A stretch of DNA of 6,957 bases from an uncultured Paracoccaceae bacterium (lineage in GTDB: Bacteria; Pseudomonadota; Alphaproteobacteria; Rhodobacterales; Rhodobacteraceae): assembly GCA_913054485.1 (NCBI GenBank), contig CAJXHQ010000165.1:1-6957 (forward strand), read 5' to 3'. Of this stretch, positions 5,511-6,957 are shown piece after piece. The position numbers were made by a program, and so were the translations under genes. The first letter of the stretch is position 1, and each line of letters starts with the position of its first letter. Under the pieces are notes generated by a model. The model searched no databases and was not told the DNA's origin. It saw only the letters and a program-made list of their open reading frames with translations.

Positions 5511-6812
5511 TTATATCCTTTCGCGGATCAGCTCCGGCACCGCGGGCGGCTTGGCGGATATCTTCACCGCATCAAGCACCGCCTGCGCGGCCGCTTCGCC
5601 CTTATCCTCGCGCGATGCATGGATGCGCGCAAGGGGCTGGCCCTTGGCCAGTTTGGCGCCCAGCGGAACCAGATCGCTGATCCCAACCGCCGGATCCACC
5701 TGATCGCTTTCGACCAGACGGCCGCCACCGAGATGAACCACGGCCAGCCCCAGCGCCTCGCCGTCCACGGCGCTCAGATAGCCCGCCTTGGGCGCTGTGA
5801 TTTCGCGGATCACCGGAGCCTCCGGCAGGTAGCGGGCCCAGTCCTCCGCAAATCCCAGCGGTGCGCCCATGGCCGCCAGCATCTGCCCGAACCGCTCTGC
5901 TGCCCGGCCCGACACGATGGCCGCTGCAACCTTGGCGGCGCCTTCATCCGCATCCGCGGCCAGCCCAGCATCTGCCAGAACAACCCCGCCGAGCACCATT
6001 GAGATATCCAATAGCGGGCCCTTATCGGCCCCGGTCAGCACCTTCATGACCTCAGCCACCTCCAGCGCATTGCCAAGCGCCGGGGCCAGCGGCTGGTCCA
6101 TCGAAGTGATCACCGCAGAGGTCTTGCAGCCCGCTGCATTGGCGGTCCGGCTGAGGGACCGCGCCAGCGCGCGGGCCTCCTCCATGGTCTTCATGAATGC
6201 GCCCGATCCCACCTTCACATCCAGCACCAGCGCATCCGGGCTGGCGGCAAGTTTCTTTGACAGGATCGAGGCGGTGATCAGGTCCAGGCTTTCGACCGTG
6301 CCGGTCACATCGCGGATCGCATAGAGCCGCTTGTCCGCCGGCGCGATCTGCGCCGTGGCCCCGACGATGGCGCATCCCGCAGTCCGGGTGATCTGCGCCA
6401 GCCGGTCTTCGGAAACCTGGGTGGTGACGCCGGGGATCGCCTCCAGCTTGTCGAGCGTGCCGCCGGTATGGCCCAGCCCGCGGCCTGAAATCATCGGAAC
6501 ATAAGCGCCGCAGGCCGCCAGCGCCGGGGCCAGCACCAGCGACACGCAATCGCCCACCCCGCCGGTGGAATGTTTGTCCAGAACCGGCCCGTCCAGATCC
6601 CAGGCCAGCACGTCGCCGCTGTCGCGCATCGCCAGGGTCAGCGCGCCGCGCGCAGCGTCGCCCAGCCCGTTGAGGCAGACCGCCATGGCAAAGGCCCCAG
6701 CCTGCGCATCCGACACGGACTGATCCGCAAGCCCCTGGGCAAACCAGGTCAGCTCTTCCGGCGAAGGCTCCTCGCCCCGGCGCAGGGCTGCGATGATGGC
6801 GCGGGCGTCCAA
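5511..6812 (-). CDS. deoA: Thymidine phosphorylase
   Basis: Phosphorolyses thymidine or deoxyuridine to thymine or uracil plus deoxyribose-1-phosphate; cytosolic dimer of the nucleoside phosphorylase II family. The 433-residue product is close to the usual ~440. Seen: phosphate-binding DKHSTGGVGD (79-88), the family signature SGRGLGHTGGTLDKLE (109-124), and the substrate-site residues Arg167 (YAIRDVTGTVES), Ser182 and Lys186 (ITASILSKK). These keep the same mutual spacing as Arg171, Ser186 and Lys190 of the Escherichia coli enzyme. The C-terminal domain with HLGGGR and the SREDKGEAAAQAV segment is complete. A pyrimidine-nucleoside phosphorylase (pdp) is a less likely alternative. The start is a TTG (6810-6812), 3 bases after the cdd stop, with GGGGAA six bases upstream. 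No nearby ATG gives a better N-terminus, and MDARAII looks right. Confidence 0.95.
   Translation of the reverse strand: MDARAIIAALRRGEEPSPEELTWFAQGLADQSVSDAQAGAFAMAVCLNGLGDAARGALTLAMRDSGDVLAWDLDGPVLDKHSTGGVGDCVSLVLAPALAACGAYVPMISGRGLGHTGGTLDKLEAIPGVTTQVSEDRLAQITRTAGCAIVGATAQIAPADKRLYAIRDVTGTVESLDLITASILSKKLAASPDALVLDVKVGSGAFMKTMEEARALARSLSRTANAAGCKTSAVITSMDQPLAPALGNALEVAEVMKVLTGADKGPLLDISMVLGGVVLADAGLAADADEGAAKVAAAIVSGRAAERFGQMLAAMGAPLGFAEDWARYLPEAPVIREITAPKAGYLSAVDGEALGLAVVHLGGGRLVESDQVDPAVGISDLVPLGAKLAKGQPLARIHASREDKGEAAAQAVLDAVKISAKPPAVPELIRERI
5516..5521 (-). promoter_or_regulatory. deoB ribosome binding site inside the end of deoA
   Basis: AAAGGA on the minus strand lies 7 bases ahead of the deoB ATG and inside the last codons of deoA (Glu-Arg-Ile-stop). 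Ribosomes finishing deoA would reach the deoB start directly, so the two genes are probably translationally coupled. It also fixes the deoB start. Confidence 0.75.
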
Positions 6813-6815
6813 GAC

Positions 6816-6957
6816 TTATTCCCCGCCCAGCTGGCTTTTCTTGAAAGCGCCCGGCAGCAGATCCGCGATGGTCGTCTGCCGCTCACCGCCCTGCGTGGTA
6901 GCCATGGTGACCACCGCATCGCCATCACCAAACTCCGCCAGCTTTTGGCGGCAGCCG
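6816..6957 (-). CDS. cdd: Cytidine deaminase, C-terminal fragment
   Basis: Hydrolytically deaminates cytidine and deoxycytidine to uridine and deoxyuridine; cytosolic zinc enzyme. The last 46 codons lie in the window, and the 5' part runs off the right edge. The visible protein begins G-C-R-Q-K-L and ends with LLPGAFKKSQLGGE. CRQ is the end of the PCxxCRQ zinc motif, so its Cys is a zinc ligand, and the LLPGAF tail is typical of the family. The product deoxyuridine is a substrate for the next gene's enzyme, DeoA. The stop codon is 3 bases from the deoA start, so the two genes belong to one transcript. The Cys-zinc and active-site Glu motif in the N-terminal half cannot be checked here. Confidence 0.85.
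   Translation of the reverse strand, partial: GCRQKLAEFGDGDAVVTMATTQGGERQTTIADLLPGAFKKSQLGGE
6819..6824 (-). promoter_or_regulatory. deoA ribosome binding site at the end of cdd
   Basis: GGGGAA on the minus strand lies six bases ahead of the TTG start of deoA and overlaps the last codons and stop of cdd. It supports TTG as the real start and implies coupling of deoA translation to cdd. Confidence 0.55.

Noticed and set aside
4102..5703. A long plus-strand open frame (533 codons) opposite upp, deoB and the end of deoA
   Set aside because: It is antisense to complete, motif-bearing enzymes. Its protein is Arg/His/Pro-rich with no domain, as expected for a shadow frame in GC-rich DNA.

Overview
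The window looks like an ordinary chromosomal segment of a GC-rich alphaproteobacterium. It is most likely a marine Rhodobacteraceae of the Roseobacter group (Leisingera/Phaeobacter/Ruegeria-like). That placement is inferred from protein style, GC-rich third positions, the clade-typical SPOR-domain protein and the compact cdd-deoA-deoB-upp cluster; it was not tested by a search. I found no CRISPR array, tRNA, rRNA, insertion sequence or prophage gene.

Left part, plus strand: the 3' end of an AMP-forming acyl-CoA synthetase (1-977) runs in from outside the window. After a short intergenic stretch with a GC-rich hairpin and a candidate promoter comes a single-TM protein of unknown function (1098-2111). 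Its C-terminal domain resembles an M48-type metallopeptidase whose HExxH site has been lost. A strong bidirectional terminator (about 2109-2146) closes this gene and also the convergent minus-strand gene.

Middle, minus strand: a secreted or periplasmic SPOR-domain protein (2163-3431) has a signal peptide, a Cys-containing N-terminal module, an Ala/Lys/Pro-rich linker, a short internal repeat and a C-terminal SPOR domain that should bind septal peptidoglycan. The 150 bases between it and upp (3432-3581) hold no gene that I can support and no clear promoter.

Right part, minus strand: a pyrimidine (deoxy)nucleoside salvage operon, transcribed in the order cdd (partial, entering at 6957), deoA, deoB, upp. 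Cdd deaminates (deoxy)cytidine to (deoxy)uridine. DeoA splits deoxyuridine or thymidine into uracil or thymine plus deoxyribose-1-phosphate. DeoB isomerises that sugar phosphate to the 5-phosphate for catabolism, and Upp converts uracil plus PRPP to UMP. cdd-deoA and deoA-deoB are separated by only 3 and 2 bases, with ribosome binding sites inside the preceding gene. upp is separated from deoB by 82 bases.

The most interesting non-coding signal is an 18-base perfect palindrome (4284-4301) over the deoB stop codon, just upstream of upp. Its core, TTGACCGCGCGGTCAA, closely resembles the operator of RutR, the TetR-family sensor of uracil/thymine. This suggests that upp is separately controlled by pyrimidine base within the operon.
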